The notes: generated by a model not told the origin, from the letters alone. DNA of 64,000 nucleotides from CBFFRJ01 sp051486985 (GCF_051486985.1 NZ_JAHVDV010000029.1:6400-70399), one strand, 5' to 3'. Numbered from the stretch's first letter, positions 35,613-44,020 are shown. Numbers and translations are program-made.

Positions 35613-36470
35613 CTGTATCTCCCCATTCGTAAAAATCAGCCTTTGCGCCTGTTAGTATCACTGAGAAAGATACCCTAACTAAAGCTTTATACCGGCTGGA
35701 TTAACTGTTTCTAAATGTCAAATTTACCGTAACACCCCTGCAGCGTACTGCATCAGCAGGAGTCACCGCCTGGCTGTTTACATTGCAGAGACAAGTAATT
35801 CAGCTTCATCTCCATAATCCACCTGTGCGCAACCTCCATCAGCAGTTCAGGAACATCAATTTTGTTTGCAAAAAAAGCATAAAATGAAAGCTCCATACCG
35901 GCACCCTTGGCCGTAATTTTTGATTTAAATGTCCTGATAATCTTTTCCCTTCATTTCTACTGCACGCGCTCTCCTTTTTCAGTTGGCTGTAGGTGACTTT
36001 ATTTACCGATAACATCAGTCACCCGTACCTTTTGAGAGCACCTCAGTGCGTCTCTACGGCCTGTCGGCACTTTCCAGCACATTTTCTTTGACGAATGCCC
36101 AGAAAACGCCACTATTGATTCCGCTAAGTCTGCATGCCTGTGCAGTGAGATCTATTCTCCACCAATTAATGCATGCAGATGCTGGAAACGTCTGATTCTG
36201 GCACAACGGGGCGCCTGTCGTGGATATCCACCATTCCCTGGTCACTGGATGATGTCAGGATGACAAAACCTTCCTGACCATGCTCAATGTTAAAAATTGC
36301 GCGGCCAAGTGCCGCCATAAACAGCGGCCGGAGCGGGAATAGCAGGCAAAACTGGTTGAATATCAGCTGTTGATCGCCCTGCAACAGCGGCAACGTGTCC
36401 AGGAGAGCGTACACCGAAACGGCAGGGCGGGCGCGGGATGAATATGTATAAATAAAGAATTTTATTAGAT
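35613..36470. other. Accessory spacer with gene debris
   Basis: Several short frames occur, none with a good start. A minus-strand frame at 35753-35896 (MELSFYAFFANKIDVPELLM and EVAHRWIMEMKLNYLSLQ) looks protein-like and extends upstream without a start, so it may be the tail of a lost gene. A minus-strand frame at 36166-36414 is open but unrecognised. Confidence 0.4.
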
Positions 36471-36528
36471 AGTTTATCTTGTGTAACTTAATAAAATTGG
36501 CTAATTTTTAAGTTACACAAAATAAACT
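36471..36528. promoter_or_regulatory. 20-bp inverted repeat upstream of the low-GC two-gene unit
   Basis: AGTTTATCTTGTGTAACTTA (36471-36490) and TAAGTTACACAAAATAAACT (36509-36528) match at 19 of 20 positions and enclose an 18-base AT-rich loop. The right arm ends 18 bases before the GTG start at 36547, so it overlaps the promoter or the 5' leader. It could be an operator for a large dimeric repressor, an mRNA hairpin covering the leader, or the end of a mobile element. No T tract supports a terminator. Confidence 0.6.
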
Positions 36529-36546
36529 ATACAGGGAGAAAGGTTT

Positions 36547-36981
36547 GTGAAAACGAAAAGTTTTAATTATTCACAGATTGCAGATTCAAGGATTGAAGGT
36601 GTTGGTCCTCACGCGAGTTATTCAGTTAACCTTAATGTAACTGAAGAAAATATACCAAATGGGAAAAGCGTAAACATATCAGTTACAGGTAAAACAACCG
36701 CTGCAAGGGCGGCCGGAAGTGGTAGCGTTTTGTTCTGGTGTAACGTCAAAGATTTTTTAAATAATAAGATATATAAACTTGACAGGAATAGAGGCGAATC
36801 TTTTGTTATAGATGTTAATGAATATTTTATCGACTCTGCTAAATTTCAAACCCCCAAGAAAGATCTTTCATTACCTAAAATAGAGATCGAGTCTGGTTAT
36901 ATTTATGATGGAGGTTATGTTGGTAGCGCCGTTCCTTTTCCGCCATCTATGAAAAGAAAAAATAGTATTAACCCAGTTTGA
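36547..36981 (+). CDS. Unknown 144-aa protein, first gene of a low-GC pair
   Basis: Starts with GTG after AGGGAGAAAGG. The sequence is strand-rich and polar (HASYSVNLNVTEENIPNGKS, VNISVTGKTTAARAAGSGSV) and has no signal peptide or membrane segment, and ends in a basic Pro-rich tail (PFPPSMKRKNSINPV). I recognise no family. Strong AT bias compared with chromosomal neighbours suggests recent transfer. The downstream gene starts 12 bases after its stop and encodes an exported protein, so the pair may act together. Confidence 0.6.
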   Translation: MKTKSFNYSQIADSRIEGVGPHASYSVNLNVTEENIPNGKSVNISVTGKTTAARAAGSGSVLFWCNVKDFLNNKIYKLDRNRGESFVIDVNEYFIDSAKFQTPKKDLSLPKIEIESGYIYDGGYVGSAVPFPPSMKRKNSINPV

Positions 36982-36992
36982 TAGGGACTGAT

Positions 36993-37550
36993 ATGATTTA
37001 TAAAAAAATTGTAAGTGTTATTTTAATGTTTCTGTTACTAGCAATGAATGCTTATGCTGTTGAAAATAAACATGAGAATTCAACTAGAGAAGCTTCTTTG
37101 TTGCTAAAGGAATATGTCAGCTCAACTGATAATGATGAAAAAAAATCCATATTAAATAGGTTGTCTTCTCTTTATCATGACGATCCAGAGAACATTAATG
37201 TCGTCAGGATGTATACTGGAATTTTATCTTCAACAGGTGACTATAAAAAAGCTATTTTTGTACTTGAATCATTTAACAGAAAAAATGAAAGCCCTTCTTT
37301 GCTGTTGCATGAGTGTATGTTGAAAGATCGGGTTGGTGATTACGAAGAGTCCTGCTATAGGAAAGTTATATCATTAAAAAAAAGCAATGGAATTAATGAT
37401 GCTGATTATCTCATGGCTTTATTTATGGTTGGGGATAAAGGCTTCGATAAGGAAAAAAATATTTACATGAAGGGAAGGGGTGATAATGATGATCTTAAGA
37501 TTTTTGAAAATAAGAAAGAAGATATTCTAAAAGAATTTTTTCCAAACTAA
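36993..37550 (+). CDS. Exported helical-repeat (TPR-like) protein of unknown function
   Basis: The ATG at 36993 after AGGGA starts a signal peptide (MIYKKIVSVILMFLLLAMNA, cut near YAVEN). The 185-aa product continues with amphipathic helices (LSSLYHDDPENINVVRMYTG, GDYKKAIFVLESFNRKNESP) in Sel1/TPR style with two cysteines in LLLHECMLKDRVGDYEESCY. Low GC. The same frame stays open after its TAA to 37719 (see findings), so the gene may be cut short by a point mutation. Confidence 0.6.
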   Translation: MIYKKIVSVILMFLLLAMNAYAVENKHENSTREASLLLKEYVSSTDNDEKKSILNRLSSLYHDDPENINVVRMYTGILSSTGDYKKAIFVLESFNRKNESPSLLLHECMLKDRVGDYEESCYRKVISLKKSNGINDADYLMALFMVGDKGFDKEKNIYMKGRGDNDDLKIFENKKEDILKEFFPN

Positions 37551-37721
37551 GATCTTATTAACAGAGTATTAGATAAAGGTTATAAACCTATAAATAATAT
37601 TAGGATTATTAGCGAGCAGACAGGGGTGTGGCGAAATGAACGACGTCGCAGAGCTAAAGAAGCCATCGAATACCGAAAACTGTCTGAAGATCAGGACTAT
37701 CCGGTGAATATGAAGTTTTGA
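37551..37721 (+). pseudogene. In-frame continuation downstream of the TPR-like gene
   Basis: Directly after the TAA the same frame reads DLINRVLDKGYKPINNIRII and then SEQTGVWRNERRRRAKEAIE, ending MKF-TGA at 37721. There is no start codon with a ribosome site. The second half is more basic and GC-rich, so a recombination junction near 37612 is possible. Either the true C-terminus of the upstream gene or a fused relic. Confidence 0.35.
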
Positions 37722-38074
37722 GCGGCCTTGTTTCCTACACACCTCCTCTGCATCAGCTGACCCAGTTACCGATAGTCATCACTTTCCGGCGGCGCTGCGT
37801 CAGAAGGTGCCCCTCCATGCCGGACTGCCATAATATATGCTGGCGCCTGAAGTGAGTGCCCTGTCCCAGTACGTACCGGATCTTGAAGTAGAGGATTCAG
37901 GTGTAATCCTCATTATGTTTTCGCTACCGGGCTTTAGGGGGCCGCTTGGGAAACGGAAAATATCCTACGTTAAGCCTGTTTTTTGAGCAGGCATGACGGG
38001 CAGCTATGAGCGATAAGCGGACCTGGCAGAATTAATTTAATCCCTTTTAACGAATCGGATCTCCCCACCGTCAA
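37722..38074. other. Spacer with one repeat copy
   Basis: No gene recognised. Holds a short copy of the dispersed repeat at 38001-38028. Confidence 0.4.
38001..38028. repeat. Dispersed repeat, copy 6 (short form)
   Basis: AGCTATGAGCGATAAGCGGA followed by CCTGGCA; the GAGCGATAAGCGGAC core matches the second half of the element. Confidence 0.6.
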
Positions 38075-38377
38075 CTATGGGTACGTAATAGCACCCCCGG
38101 AGCCCTGAAACACCTTCGAGATGCTCTGCTTGACTTTCACAGAAACAAATCTTGCCCCGACCGGCGGCCTTGTTTCCTGAATGACATAATATGTCTGTAA
38201 ATATGTAGCCACATTTCCATAAGTTGTGCGCGTTCCTCTAATAGGGAAACGCAGGTACATTAATGAACTGTTCGTGCCGGGCTCACTTTCTGGAAAATGC
38301 CGCCGGTTCATCGTTACTAATAGCACCTGAAGTTTACCTATACAGAGCACGATTAAGCCGAACAAGGAAATCAGCAT
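38075..38377 (-). CDS. Unknown 100-aa protein with an N-terminal membrane segment
   Basis: From the ATG at 38377 the product starts with a hydrophobic helix (MLISLFGLIVLCIGKLQVLL) and continues with a soluble part (YGNVATYLQTYYVIQETRPP, VSVKVKQSISKVFQGSGG). A longer TTG start at 38455 is possible. Ribosome site is poor and no family is recognised, so it may be a relic. Confidence 0.35.
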   Translation of the reverse strand: MLISLFGLIVLCIGKLQVLLVTMNRRHFPESEPGTNSSLMYLRFPIRGTRTTYGNVATYLQTYYVIQETRPPVGARFVSVKVKQSISKVFQGSGGAITYP

Positions 38378-38521
38378 CCGGGTTTGTTTTACTGTCACCC
38401 ATACGTTCCTGAATCGCGGCCACGGCAAGGTTGCGGCGTGCCGGTAGTCGGGCAAGTGGGCTCACCTTGCTGACTGCGGCGATCTCACTCTGGAATACGG
38501 TATATATAGGCAGACGGCTCT

Positions 38522-38785
38522 ATGGAAATAGCTGAATATCTGGGCTTCAGTCGGCAACAGGGGCTGGGTTTATATAAATCAGTTACGCTTGCGGGAGAAA
38601 TGTATGGCGTTTACGGACTCAGGCTCAAACCAGACGCGCAGCGCCTCTACCGCTGGTTGAAACCTGATTTTTTCCGCAAGGTTAACAACATGCCACACCA
38701 CTTGCAGACAATTAAAATAGTCGGCTGGGGTGTGAAAGCAAAAGTTGCCATAGACCTTTTGTCAGCAGGGCCAACTACAAATTGA
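38522..38785 (+). CDS. Unknown 87-aa open frame
   Basis: Reads MEIAEYLGFSRQQGLGLYKS and RLYRWLKPDFFRKVNNMPHH. No family recognised and no convincing ribosome site; its end overlaps the next minus-strand gene by 11 bases. Could be noise or a remnant. Confidence 0.25.
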   Translation: MEIAEYLGFSRQQGLGLYKSVTLAGEMYGVYGLRLKPDAQRLYRWLKPDFFRKVNNMPHHLQTIKIVGWGVKAKVAIDLLSAGPTTN

Positions 38786-39086
38786 GTTTACGGAATCGCC
38801 GGGCTTTACGTGACAGTGAGACGGGAATGGCACCCCAGACGATCAGTAAGGTGAGCAGGATCGCCAGGCCACTGGTCAGAATGTGAGTCCGGTTTCCCAC
38901 TACCATCGTTAAGATGTAAACCAGAATCAGTACAGAGGTTATCCACATCGCGGCCCTTAAACGGTTTGAAAGCGTGGTGAGCAGCTCCTCGAACGTTCCC
39001 CCATGCTGCGCAAGGGTACGTTGTATTCTTGCGATATCCTTGCTGGTGAAGCCTGCTTTATGTAAGTCATTTTCATTAATGGCCAT
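38775..39086 (-). CDS. Small two-helix membrane protein
   Basis: The ATG at 39086 follows GGGAG by 6 bases and gives 103 aa: a soluble helical part (LHKAGFTSKDIARIQRTLAQ), two membrane helices (MWITSVLILVYILTMVVG and LTSGLAILLTLLIVWGAI) and a basic tail (SRKARRFRKLNL). The longer open frame from 39236 lacks a start signal. No family recognised. The layout resembles small immunity or anti-sigma-like membrane proteins, but that is only a guess from shape. Confidence 0.6.
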   Translation of the reverse strand: MAINENDLHKAGFTSKDIARIQRTLAQHGGTFEELLTTLSNRLRAAMWITSVLILVYILTMVVGNRTHILTSGLAILLTLLIVWGAIPVSLSRKARRFRKLNL

Positions 39087-39245
39087 AACATTCTCCCTTG
39101 TGTCTGAGAAGTTTATACCCCTATCAATCAGCAGCAATAATGCCCCGTCTTCTGTTTTGTACATAACGATCGTCTGATGGCTGCTTGCTCCCTTGCCGGC
39201 GCGATGTTTCCTGTCGGAGAAAGGCAACACCCGCAAGGGGATGGT

Positions 39246-39632
39246 TCAGCCCTGCAGCCTGGTCTGTACTTGTTGCGGATACCCGATAGCCAGTAAGGCA
39301 GGGTACAGAGAGGGATCACTCCCGGCCTGCCGGTAGCGCGCTTTAACCAGTTCAACCGGGTGCTTAGTCCTGCCTGTTTCCAGGAACAGGCCAAACATCG
39401 CAATGTAGAACATGATGTCATCAAGAAGATCGGTTGTTTCCGGTAGCGTCAGCCCTTCAGAATGACGACATCTTACTGCCAGCGTCATGAACGCCGGTAT
39501 ATGCATCGGGATACACTCGTCCATGGGAAGAGAGCAGAAATATTCCGCTTCAGTCATATTCAGTTGCACGCACCGGTATCGGGTCATGCGGGAGAGACGT
39601 GAGCGATTCAGATCATGATCAGACGGATTCAT
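39246..39632 (-). CDS. Unknown 128-aa soluble protein
   Basis: Starts 3 bases after the stop of the upstream membrane-protein gene, which supports the ATG at 39632; an internal Met16 is possible. Mostly helical and cysteine-containing (YFCSLPMDECIPMHIPAFMT, LLDDIMFYIAMFGLFLETGR). No recognised family. Likely co-transcribed with its neighbours on the minus strand. Confidence 0.5.
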   Translation of the reverse strand: MNPSDHDLNRSRLSRMTRYRCVQLNMTEAEYFCSLPMDECIPMHIPAFMTLAVRCRHSEGLTLPETTDLLDDIMFYIAMFGLFLETGRTKHPVELVKARYRQAGSDPSLYPALLAIGYPQQVQTRLQG

Positions 39633-39635
39633 ATA

Positions 39636-39923
39636 TCATTCCAGAAGCATCCCCGGCCCAGCGGGTATGGTAAGAGCAGCCAGTCTGATTGCTCCCAGGG
39701 GGAAAAACAGTGTGGGCAGAATGGTGTAGATCAGCGCAGAAAGCGTATTGTCCAGCAGATGTGACGCGCCGTTGAGCAGCAACAGGGCCAGCAGAGACAG
39801 ATAACCCAGGCCGATTCCTGGAGATGTGGAGAAATCCGAAAGCCAGACGGCCAGTGATAACGCCAGCACAAGACCAGGGATTCCGTAGCTTGCCGGCATC
39901 AGAGGCCATGCCAGCAGGCACAT
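39636..39923 (-). CDS. Small hydrophobic membrane protein
   Basis: The 95-aa product is almost wholly hydrophobic with about three helices (GIPGLVLALSLAVWLSDF, LGYLSLLALLLLNGASHLLD, LSALIYTILPTLFFPLGAI). The frame remains open upstream to about 40010 without a better start, and those codons overlap the divergent gene at 39972, so the true N-terminus is uncertain. First gene of a three-gene minus-strand group. Confidence 0.5.
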   Translation of the reverse strand: MCLLAWPLMPASYGIPGLVLALSLAVWLSDFSTSPGIGLGYLSLLALLLLNGASHLLDNTLSALIYTILPTLFFPLGAIRLAALTIPAGPGMLLE

Positions 39924-39971
39924 CAGACCGATGCCGGTGAAAATGCCCCGCTGACCATCTTCAAAAAAAGT

Positions 39972-40368
39972 GTGCCGGAAAAGAAACAGAACAACATCTA
40001 CGGTAACGTCGTCGCTTCAGTTGCTGGCAGGACTGTCACCAATTCCGTGATAGCGGGAAAACTGGCCACGATGATTGCTCAACGCAGCTCGCTGTTAATC
40101 TCACTGCGTGGGGGGGCTGATAGGTAATCTTCGTTTAGCCAGGGGCATGGCAGAAAGATCAATTTACACGTCTGAGCGTTTGCGGCAGAGTGACCCGGAA
40201 GTTTACTACGCGCTCCGACAACGCAATTTTGACCTGCTGTATTTTCTGGTTGAGACTGCACTGAATCCATTCCTTGAAGCACTGCACGTCAGGCGGACGC
40301 AGGGGCAGGGAGCGTTTGAACAGATACTTGACATGGTAGAGAGTGAACTACATGCAACAACGAAATGA
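39972..40368 (+). pseudogene. Unknown gene interrupted by a frameshift in a G7 run
   Basis: From a GTG at 39972 the frame reads NNIYGNVVASVAGRTVTNSV and LATMIAQRSSLLISLRGG, then hits TAG just after seven Gs (40110-40116). The +1 frame continues smoothly as LIGNLRLARGMAERSIYTSE, LRQRNFDLLYFLVETALNPF and ends ESELHATTK. Joined, the product is about 131 aa with a glycine-rich hydrophobic N-terminal half. Removing one G restores it, so this is either decay, slippage-based phase variation or a sequencing error. Family not recognised. Confidence 0.55.
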
Positions 40369-40573
40369 GCCACCAAAGCTGAGCGTAGGGCGACGAATAT
40401 TCCATTCGTTGCTTGAAACCGGAGCTGCAATCCAGGGGGGATTGCTTTTCTTCTTATGCTGCTACTGGTTCTTTCATTACGAAACCTGGCATGAACGCAT
40501 TATCGCAATTAGCCTGTCGGTGCTGGTTGTTGCTGTCATCATCAAAATCCTGCCGGAAAGACCTGACCAGTAA
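40352..40573 (+). CDS. Small two-helix membrane protein
   Basis: The 73-aa product overlaps the end of the preceding frame by 17 bases, which suggests coupled translation. It has two hydrophobic stretches (GGLLFFLCCYWFFHYETW and IIAISLSVLVVAVIIKIL) and a soluble basic N-terminus. An intrinsic terminator follows at once. No family recognised. Confidence 0.6.
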   Translation: MQQRNEPPKLSVGRRIFHSLLETGAAIQGGLLFFLCCYWFFHYETWHERIIAISLSVLVVAVIIKILPERPDQ

Positions 40574-40598
40574 AAATGGCCGCTCAATGCGGCCTTTT
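40574..40598 (+). terminator. Rho-independent terminator
   Basis: Stem GGCCGC/GCGGCC with loop TCAAT (40578-40594) is preceded by AAAAAT and followed by TTTT, directly after the stop of the small membrane protein gene. Confidence 0.85.
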
Positions 40599-41152
40599 GG
40601 CCATGTTGTTAATTGTCCATAGTAGTAAGATTTACAGGACAAAAAGTTACTTAACGCGTGAAACCGCTCCGTTAAGCGTCAGCCCCTTTTACGTCCTGTT
40701 ATCAGCAACGTACCGGCAGGCCAGACTATCGTTCACGGTCCCCCTGAAATGGTTCAGCAATAACGCCAGGTTGAATAAGGTGCCGAATTCAGGATTGGTC
40801 ACTATATGGCTGCAGCGATGCATGACCGTCCCCTGTTTATGCGCGTATGCCCGGTATCGCTGAACAGCGTAAACTTCAATATGGCCCGATTTCTAAGAGC
40901 GAAACAGGCAGTCGTGCTCCACGATCAATATTGGCTTATCACTATGCTCTTTTCAAAACAATAGAAGATAAATCGACAAGCCCTATGCTTCCAGTAGTAA
41001 TTGACTCGCTTAAATAGCAAGATCCAGATCCGCGCACAGAGCGGACGATACGTAATTACTGTCATCCTGAAAAAGGGCAACCAATTACAGGACCATCCTT
41101 TTTCATGCATGACATATCTGGTCCATTGCTTACCCCGGATTGTTTCAACAGG
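40599..41152. other. Spacer without a recognised gene
   Basis: Short frames on both strands lack starts. A possible degenerate copy of the dispersed repeat is at about 41028-41047 (CCGCGCACAGAGCGGACGAT). Nothing else supported. Confidence 0.4.
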
Positions 41153-42076
41153 TTATGCAGGTATATCGCCTGCATCCATGTTTTCGATCCTGTTTTGTAG
41201 AAAATCAATAAATGCCCTCACTTTTTCTGGCACATGGCGTGTATGAGGGTAAAGCGCGTAAATGCCTTGTCGGGGAAAATTATGGTCTGGCAGTAAGCGA
41301 ATTAAATTCCCTTTGGCTACCTCATCTTTTACCAGCCAGTCGGGCAAAATCGCAACGCCAGCTCCTTGCAGAGTAAAAGCCAGTAATGAGGAGGCGCTAT
41401 CGGCCATTATCATCGCGGGGCTATCGGCACTTAAAATCACTTTTTCTTTCTCTGGTGTGGTTACCTGCCAGCTTAATGGCGTGGATAAACGGCTGTGAGC
41501 AATCCATTTCGCCTTAGCAAGCTGTGCCAGTTCCACGACAAACTGCTCTCCCAACGTATTCAGATAGTCAGGCGAAGCGACCGGATAAATATCGAATCGA
41601 TCAATAAGACGGGCGTGGTGGCTGGAGTCAGCAAGATGACCCAGCCGTATCGCGACATCAAAACGGCCGGAAATGAGATCGTCATTTTGCGATGATGAAA
41701 CATGCTGTATACGTAACTGCGGATGGCGGGCGCTGAAGGCCGCCAGTGCCGGGACAACCACGCGCACGCCATATTCTGCTGTTGTGGTAATTCTGAGTGA
41801 ACCGCTTAATCCAGAGTGATCGCTACGAATGTCGTCCAGAACACGTTCGGCTTCCTGAAGAAGGCGCAGACAGTGCTGGTAAAATCTTTCACCGGTATCC
41901 GTCGTTGAAACGTGCCTCGTGCTTCTCGTCAGTAATGAAACGCCCAACTCTTTCTCCAGCACTTTGATACTGGCGCTGACGACCGCTTTAGTCAGACCCA
42001 GCGTCTGGGCTGCGTCGGTAAAACTTCCCGCCTCAACCACCGCAACAAAGATTGCAGCGCGTTGCATATTAATCAT
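41153..42076 (-). CDS. LysR-family regulator
   Basis: The 307-aa regulator has the N-terminal winged helix (GSFTDAAQTLGLTKAVVSAS) with LLTRSTRHVSTTDTGERF, and a substrate domain beginning LRITTTAEYGVRVVVPALAA. It is divergent from an EmrB/QacA-type efflux gene with a 23-bp perfect palindrome between, so it most likely regulates that gene and itself. The inducer is unknown; many such pairs respond to aromatic or antimicrobial compounds. Confidence 0.88.
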   Translation of the reverse strand: MINMQRAAIFVAVVEAGSFTDAAQTLGLTKAVVSASIKVLEKELGVSLLTRSTRHVSTTDTGERFYQHCLRLLQEAERVLDDIRSDHSGLSGSLRITTTAEYGVRVVVPALAAFSARHPQLRIQHVSSSQNDDLISGRFDVAIRLGHLADSSHHARLIDRFDIYPVASPDYLNTLGEQFVVELAQLAKAKWIAHSRLSTPLSWQVTTPEKEKVILSADSPAMIMADSASSLLAFTLQGAGVAILPDWLVKDEVAKGNLIRLLPDHNFPRQGIYALYPHTRHVPEKVRAFIDFLQNRIENMDAGDIPA

Positions 42077-42100
42077 TTATTTGTGCTCGCCGAAATAACT

Positions 42101-42123
42101 ACTGTCAAAATTATTTTGACAGT
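42101..42123. promoter_or_regulatory. 23-bp perfect palindrome between LysR and MFS genes
   Basis: Arms ACTGTCAAAAT and ATTTTGACAGT flank one central T. It lies 25 bases upstream of the LysR start and 59 bases upstream of the MFS start, and is longer than a plain T-N11-A LysR box. The TTGACA-like TTGACAGTG in the right arm may be a plus-strand -35 element. Confidence 0.65.
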
Positions 42124-42181
42124 GTAACAACAGAGAGGAAATTTATCCTGATTTCCGCCGCGCTTATACTGCGCGCCTGAT

Positions 42182-43582
42182 GTGTACTTCTTTGAGAACA
42201 GAATGAATTATCGTGCACGCGTTACCACCGTCTATCTGCTGGGATTTTTTATTGATTTAGTCAATATGTTTATCGCCAACGTTGCTTATCCCGATATTGC
42301 GCGACGTTTTGATGCCACCGTCAGCGAGGTAGCCTGGATAAGTAATGGTTACATCTTAGGCCTGACACTGGTTATCCCCCTTAGCAGCTGGCTGGCAAGA
42401 TGCGCTGGCGCTAAACGTCTTTTCCTGTTTTCCCTGCTTATTTTCATTGCTGGCACCTGTGGTGTTGGGGCGTCATCATCTATTTCTCAACTGATTGCAT
42501 GGCGCTGGATACAGGGGGTTGGTGGCGGATTACTCATCCCTGTCGGTCAGGCAATGACCTATGCACTCTATCAGAGTCATGAACGTGCAAAGCTCTCTTC
42601 CGTTGTGATGCTGATTGCCCTGCTGGCTCCGGCACTGTCACCGGTAGCAGGAGGGGTTCTGGTCGACAGCCTCAGTTGGCGCTGGGTGTTTCTGGCAAGC
42701 CTGCCGTTAGCCGTTGTCGCCCTGATACTGGCCTGGGTCTGGCTCAAAACTGAGGCGCGGGAAGGATCACGCGAGCGGTTAGATCTGGTGGGTTTGCTGA
42801 GTGGCTGCGCAGCGTTAACCCTGATACTACTGGGGCTGACATATCTGGGTGAACCCAATCATCATTTTCGTGGCGCCTTGATACTGACAGGTGGCCTATT
42901 TTGTCTGGCTGGCTATGCGCGGCAGGCCCTGAAAAAAAGCAAACCCTTACTCAACTTGCACCTGATCAGAGATCCGCTTTTGCAAACCGCCATGCTGATT
43001 TATCAGTTTGTACCAGGCCTATTTACCGGTGTGAACATGCTCTGCATGCTCTATCTGCAGAATCAGCTCGGCATGCGTGCCAGCTTTGTCGGCGCGATGA
43101 TGTTGCCATGGTCACTGGCGTCGTTTGCAGCGATCGGCATGACAGGGAAAAAGTTCAACATATGGGGACCTCGCCCCCTGTTTATCACGGGTTGTCTGGT
43201 TAACGCTTTCGGTATGGCTCTACTGGCTCTGACGGGCCACACTATGGATGTGATCGTTTGTGTCATAGCGTTCACGCTGATGGGTTTTGGCAGCAGCCTG
43301 TGCAGCAGCTCAGCGCAAAGTTCCGCCTTCATCCAGATAGCAGATAGCGAACTCGCTGATGCCAGCGCGCTGTGGAATATCAATCGCCAGCTCAGCTTCT
43401 GCCTTGGCGTTACCCTGCTCAATCTTCTGTTTAATCTGGTCGCCAATACCGGCATGCCCACAGAAGGGGCTTATCATCTTTGCTTTGTATTAGCAGCATG
43501 CAGCGCCGTTATTCCCGTGTTGTGCTGTTATCGGCTCAATAATCAGCGCGTACTTTATTTAGTTAATCAGGAGCAGCAATGA
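42182..43582 (+). CDS. MFS efflux transporter, DHA2 (EmrB/QacA) type
   Basis: The 466-aa membrane protein has about 14 helices, with the start FIDLVNMFIANVAYPDIARR (motif D1 of DHA2 pumps), VAWISNGYILGLTLVIPLSS, and motif C LLAPALSPVAGGVLVDSLSW. It exports drugs or organic cations in exchange for protons. The final codons overlap the next ORF (ATGA), so the two are translated together, and a divergent LysR gene probably controls both. Confidence 0.88.
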   Translation: MYFFENRMNYRARVTTVYLLGFFIDLVNMFIANVAYPDIARRFDATVSEVAWISNGYILGLTLVIPLSSWLARCAGAKRLFLFSLLIFIAGTCGVGASSSISQLIAWRWIQGVGGGLLIPVGQAMTYALYQSHERAKLSSVVMLIALLAPALSPVAGGVLVDSLSWRWVFLASLPLAVVALILAWVWLKTEAREGSRERLDLVGLLSGCAALTLILLGLTYLGEPNHHFRGALILTGGLFCLAGYARQALKKSKPLLNLHLIRDPLLQTAMLIYQFVPGLFTGVNMLCMLYLQNQLGMRASFVGAMMLPWSLASFAAIGMTGKKFNIWGPRPLFITGCLVNAFGMALLALTGHTMDVIVCVIAFTLMGFGSSLCSSSAQSSAFIQIADSELADASALWNINRQLSFCLGVTLLNLLFNLVANTGMPTEGAYHLCFVLAACSAVIPVLCCYRLNNQRVLYLVNQEQQ

Positions 43583-43968
43583 ATCGTTATTTCAAAGAAG
43601 TGCTGGATACCCACGTATTGATCGGGGATTGGTTAGGCGACGCTGATGCGCATGCTGATATCTGTGACAAATTACTGTTACGCTTCAGCCTGACATTCTC
43701 GATGGTGACACCGGGTGGAGTCTTGCTCGATTTTGCCGCATTAAAAGCTTTTTTCAGTACTCAGCGGGGTGCCCGCCCGGGACTAAATATTGAAATCACT
43801 GATATGCAGATCATCGCTGAAAGTGAAGGGGGAGCGACGGTCACCTATAAAGAAATACAGCAATTACCCGGAGCGGAAGCAACGCGCCGTTTTTCAACAG
43901 CTGTGTTTGAAAAGAGGGATGACAGTCATGCAATCTGGCGCCATCTTCACGAGACGTCTCTGCCTTAA
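43579..43968 (+). CDS. NTF2-like (SnoaL/DUF4440-type) small protein
   Basis: The 129-aa protein fits the cone-shaped NTF2-like fold: FKEVLDTHVLIGDWLGDADA, LLRFSLTFSMVTPGGVLLDF, LKAFFSTQRGARPGLNIEIT and a final strand pair ending AIWRHLHETSLP. Its ATG overlaps the stop of the efflux gene. Proteins of this type act as small-molecule binders, isomerases or hydrolases; here it may handle or sense the exported compound. Confidence 0.7.
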   Translation: MNRYFKEVLDTHVLIGDWLGDADAHADICDKLLLRFSLTFSMVTPGGVLLDFAALKAFFSTQRGARPGLNIEITDMQIIAESEGGATVTYKEIQQLPGAEATRRFSTAVFEKRDDSHAIWRHLHETSLP

Positions 43969-44020
43969 AATCAGGCAGAAGTGCAGAGAGCTGCTGGAAG
44001 TAACATAGCATATTGTCAGC

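Noticed and set aside
36471..36528. 20-bp inverted repeat as a Rho-independent terminator
   Set aside because: AT-rich stem, 18-base loop and no following T tract on either strand.
38522..38785. 87-aa frame as a transposase C-terminus
   Set aside because: A brief resemblance to the Tn3-type tail in another frame did not extend beyond a few residues; no inverted repeats nearby.
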